From Sorangium cellulosum (GTDB lineage: Bacteria; Myxococcota_A; Polyangia; Polyangiales; Polyangiaceae): a stretch of 64,000 bases of DNA. Made by a program: the position numbers and the translations under genes. The stretch is from positions 7,332,501 to 7,396,500 of the forward strand of contig NZ_CP012670.1 of NCBI RefSeq assembly GCF_004135735.1. Direction: 5' to 3'. This document shows, piece by piece, positions 61,756-64,000 of this stretch (the first letter of the stretch is position 1; every line of letters starts with the position of its first letter). The notes under the pieces are model-generated. The model had not been told where the DNA came from, made no database searches, and saw nothing but the letters and a program-made list of their open reading frames with translations.

Positions 61756-62906
61756 TCTCGCCCCTCGCTCACCCACCCCTCCCCGACGAGGCTCCACAGC
61801 TCGCCAGGACGGAGATACCCGCCGCGCTTCTTCGCTGTCGGGTGCTCGTCGAGTCGGCGCAGGGCCGAGCCCCGTTCACCATCGCGGCTCATCACGAAGA
61901 CCTCCTCCATGCGTAGCTCGTCGAGGAGGAACGGCGAGTGGCTCGTCGCCACGATTTGCAGGTGGGGCGTCGCCTCGAGGACGCCACGGAGGTACGCGAC
62001 GAGCTTGCGCTGCGCAACGGGGTGCAGCGCCTTGTCCAGGTCGTCGAGCAGGACGAGGCTCGGCGCGTTGAAGCGCACCACCGTGATGAGCCCGAGGGCG
62101 AGCAGGGTCCCTTCGGAGAGCTGGTCGGCAGGCACCCACCCCAGCCCCTCCCACTCGACCTCGACGCGGGCGCCGGTGCGGTCGTGCACCTGCTCGGCCC
62201 AGAAGTCCTGGCCACCGACGGAGATCCGTTGCTTCTCCCGGCGCCGGACACGGGCGGGGAGCGCGCGGATACGCCGCGCGCCGGGGACGATCGTCGCCAG
62301 ATCCCGTTCGATCGATTCCAGGGTTCCGTCGCGCAGCCCCTGCAGGTACTGCAACACGGAAGCCAGCCCCTCACCGTCGTGTCCGACGCCTGGGATCTCC
62401 TCATCGGAGTAGTGCTCCGCGGCGAGCGTCTCGGCGTGGAGCTTGAGCCGGACGACCGAGCCGAGCTTCGCCTTGCGGGGGCCTTCAAAGAAGCTCTGTT
62501 CTTCCTTCTGGTCGTCGCAAGGCAGACTGAGCTCCGTCTCCTGCCCTTCCTTGCCGAACCACAGGTGCCCCCACTCAGATCCCGGCTCCCTGTCCGGGGT
62601 CCCTCCGCGAAGAAGATGAAGACGGAACCGCCTTCCGTCCTCCAGGACGGCCTCCAGCTCGAGCTCGGTGGCGTCCGGCTTCGCGACCAGGTCGTCCACC
62701 GCGCCCTTGCCCCTGAAGAGCGCCCCCGAATGGATGGTCGCGGCCCCCCCGGGCTTCGCGGCGGCAAGCTGGAGCAGGTAGTGCATCCCCTCCAGCACGG
62801 TGCTCTTGCCCACGGCGTTCGGGCCGACCAGCACGTTGAGCCGACCGAGAGGCAGCCTCACGTCTCGAAGCAGCTTGAAATTTTTGAAGTTTGCTTCCGC
62901 CAGCAT
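61752..62906 (-). CDS. AAA15/AAA21-type ATPase, OLD/SMC-like
   Basis: A 384-residue ABC/SMC-like ATPase. The ATG at 62906 is chosen because a GAGAGGGTG ribosome site precedes it and MLAEANFKNFKLLRDVRLP is the family start. Walker A is GPNAVGKST (residues 28-36), the ABC signature is QLSEGTLLAL, Walker B is LVLLDDLDKALHP, and the His switch is VATSHSPFLLDEL. The usual Walker B glutamate (DEPE) is DDLD here. The middle region (about 100-240) is variable. Such ATPases pair with nuclease or effector subunits in anti-phage systems; the coupled TOPRIM-like gene fits this. It could also be a housekeeping DNA-metabolism pair. Confidence 0.88.
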   Translation of the reverse strand: MLAEANFKNFKLLRDVRLPLGRLNVLVGPNAVGKSTVLEGMHYLLQLAAAKPGGAATIHSGALFRGKGAVDDLVAKPDATELELEAVLEDGRRFRLHLLRGGTPDREPGSEWGHLWFGKEGQETELSLPCDDQKEEQSFFEGPRKAKLGSVVRLKLHAETLAAEHYSDEEIPGVGHDGEGLASVLQYLQGLRDGTLESIERDLATIVPGARRIRALPARVRRREKQRISVGGQDFWAEQVHDRTGARVEVEWEGLGWVPADQLSEGTLLALGLITVVRFNAPSLVLLDDLDKALHPVAQRKLVAYLRGVLEATPHLQIVATSHSPFLLDELRMEEVFVMSRDGERGSALRRLDEHPTAKKRGGYLRPGELWSLVGEGWVSEGRE

Positions 62907-63114
62907 CGCCACCCTCTCGTTAGCCCGAGAACAGCGCTGGGTACAGAAGCCTCCCCGCGCCGCTCCGACGCATCGCCGTGAGCCAGCAGGCCATCGGCCC
63001 GCATGATCAGCCTCCGCCAGCCCTCGGGCGCACCCCCTCGCGCGATGTGCCGGGCGGACGCGGGCCGGTCCGTCGCCCATGACCGCGCTCCCCGGCATCG
63101 CCCGGCGAGCAGCC

Positions 63115-63999
63115 CTAGCCGTGCCCCCGCTCCGCCACGTAGCGGACCGCGCCGTGCACCTCGCGCAGGAGCGCGCCTTGCCGGCGCTCCACGCGCACGA
63201 GCTCCTGGTGGCCCTCCCACGCGCCGACCGGCGCGACCAGCACGCCGCCCTCGGTGAGCTGCTCCTCCAGCGCGGCCGGCGCGTCGGTCAGCGCGTACGT
63301 GATCGCGACCTTCCACGGCCTCGCAGGCGGCGACGAGCGAGCGCCCGAGAGCACGCGCTCGGCGAGCGCTCGGCCGTCGCCGCAGAAGAGCGTGACGCTC
63401 GCGTCGTCCCCGGTCGCCGCGGCGCCGCTGCTCGCGGTCGCCGCGCCCAGCGCGCCCTCGTCCAGGCGCGCCGGCCGCGCGCCGAGGAGCCGCGCCGCCC
63501 GCTCGTACAGGACGCCGTCGATCTCGATCGAGGTGACATGCCCCGCCGGGCCGACGATGCGCCGCGCGAGCGCCGCCCCGTAGCCGGTGCCCGTGCCGAG
63601 CTCGAGGAGGCAATCGCCCGGCGCGAGGCCCAGGAGGCTGTACGTGAGCAGGTAGGCGTGCGGCGCGCTCACCGTCGCCTGCCCCGCACGATCGAGCGGC
63701 AACGGCGTGTCGTCCGCCGCCGCCGCGATGTCCTCCGGCAAGACGAAGCGCTCGCGCGGCGTGAGCAGGATCGCGTCGAGGTAGCGCGCCGAGAACGCGA
63801 AGCGGCGCGCGAGCTCCGCCACGAGCGGCGCGCGCGCCACCCGCCCCGCCCCGGCGAGCTCGACGTCCTCCGCGATGACCGCGTCGAGCTCCTCCGGGAC
63901 CCTCGCCCAGCGATCCGCCCGGCGCGCGTCGTACCGCGCCGCGAGCGAGGCGAGCGCCGCAACCGCAGCGCGAGGATCGGTGCCCGTGGAGGACGTCAC
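63115..63999 (-). CDS. pcm: protein-L-isoaspartate O-methyltransferase-like protein
   Basis: A 294-residue protein, possibly cut at the window edge: the GTG at 63999 is the last in-frame start and the frame may continue beyond. The methyltransferase domain has the PCMT motifs ATVSAPHAYLLTYSLLGLAP (substrate-binding segment), LLELGTGTGYGAALARRIVG (SAM motif I), VTSIEID and QLTEGGVLVAPVG. Residues 1-90 are an N-terminal helical extension, seen in some PCMT relatives. A low-complexity insert (SSGAAATGDD) lies before LFCGDGRALAE. It repairs isoaspartyl residues by SAM-dependent methylation if active. It is on the same strand as the AAA/TOPRIM pair but 208 bp away. Confidence 0.85.
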   Translation of the reverse strand: MTSSTGTDPRAAVAALASLAARYDARRADRWARVPEELDAVIAEDVELAGAGRVARAPLVAELARRFAFSARYLDAILLTPRERFVLPEDIAAAADDTPLPLDRAGQATVSAPHAYLLTYSLLGLAPGDCLLELGTGTGYGAALARRIVGPAGHVTSIEIDGVLYERAARLLGARPARLDEGALGAATASSGAAATGDDASVTLFCGDGRALAERVLSGARSSPPARPWKVAITYALTDAPAALEEQLTEGGVLVAPVGAWEGHQELVRVERRQGALLREVHGAVRYVAERGHG

Positions 64000-64000
64000 G

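Overview
The window is very GC-rich, densely coding DNA that most resembles a large-genome myxobacterium (Myxococcota, Polyangiales, Sorangium-like). The reasons are the high G+C with strong third-position bias, a type IV pilus alignment operon in pilMNOPQ order, a eukaryote-type Ser/Thr kinase fused to a formylglycine-generating-enzyme-like domain, many Ala/Pro/Gly-rich lipoproteins with AgmX/PglI-like, OmpA-like or TPR modules, a DUF4911 protein, and many intergenic hairpins and tandem repeats. No rRNA, tRNA, insertion sequence, prophage or CRISPR array was recognised. The assignment is inference from gene content, not a database match.

Layout. 0-6 kb: the end of an unknown gene, a DUF885 lipoprotein, release factor 3, a repeat-filled gap, an AgmX-like lipoprotein and a DUF1993 protein. 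6.5-11 kb: a two-gene operon (flavin halogenase-like enzyme plus WS/DGAT-type acyltransferase) facing a divergent LysR regulator. 11-16.5 kb: pilMNOPQ on the minus strand, almost every junction overlapping. 16.8-19 kb: a LysM/M15 wall protein and an alternative sigma factor. 19-25 kb: a phosphodiester glycosidase-like protein translationally coupled to a Kal-Kce fusion, then divergent uppS-cdsA. 25-28 kb: glutamate dehydrogenase, YgfZ and a small barrel-like protein. 28.5-31.3 kb: a periplasmic thiol operon (VKOR-DsbA fusion, OmpA-like protein, TlpA-like lipoprotein). 31.4-36 kb: alkylation repair (Ada-AlkA fusion plus Ogt), CstA and a DJ-1 protein. 36-41 kb: the kinase-FGE fusion, a YkgJ-type protein, a glutamine amidotransferase and a TetR regulator. 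41.5-48.6 kb: a large tandem HgdC-type activase with an HgdB-type partner, probably TetR-controlled, then an aspartate aminotransferase. 48.7-56.4 kb: a redoxin-like lipoprotein operon, a beta-propeller protein, aspartate kinase and a TPR protein. 56.4-60.1 kb: MlaC, PilS and PilC. 60.1-61 kb: a repeat-rich gap. 61-64 kb: a coupled TOPRIM-like/AAA ATPase pair that looks like a defence or nuclease module, and a protein-isoaspartate methyltransferase.

Cooperation. PilMNOPQ and PilC build one machine (alignment complex, secretin, inner-membrane platform), and PilS probably senses pilin, but PilB, PilT, PilR and PilA are not in the window. UppS and CdsA feed envelope lipid synthesis. The VKOR/TlpA set acts on periplasmic disulfides. 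Ada-AlkA and Ogt form a compact alkylation response. The HgdC/HgdB-like pair implies an ATP-driven low-potential iron-sulfur reaction.

The most unusual non-coding signal is a hairpin family present three times (10914-11042, 27474-27607, 53698-53831). The core and internal loops are conserved, while the 26-38 bp outer arms differ between copies yet pair perfectly within each copy. Every copy starts a few bases after the stop codon of a minus-strand gene. A second family occurs twice in opposite orientations (9766-9905 and 56521-56655). The AAA/TOPRIM pair is the best candidate for a little-described protein system.
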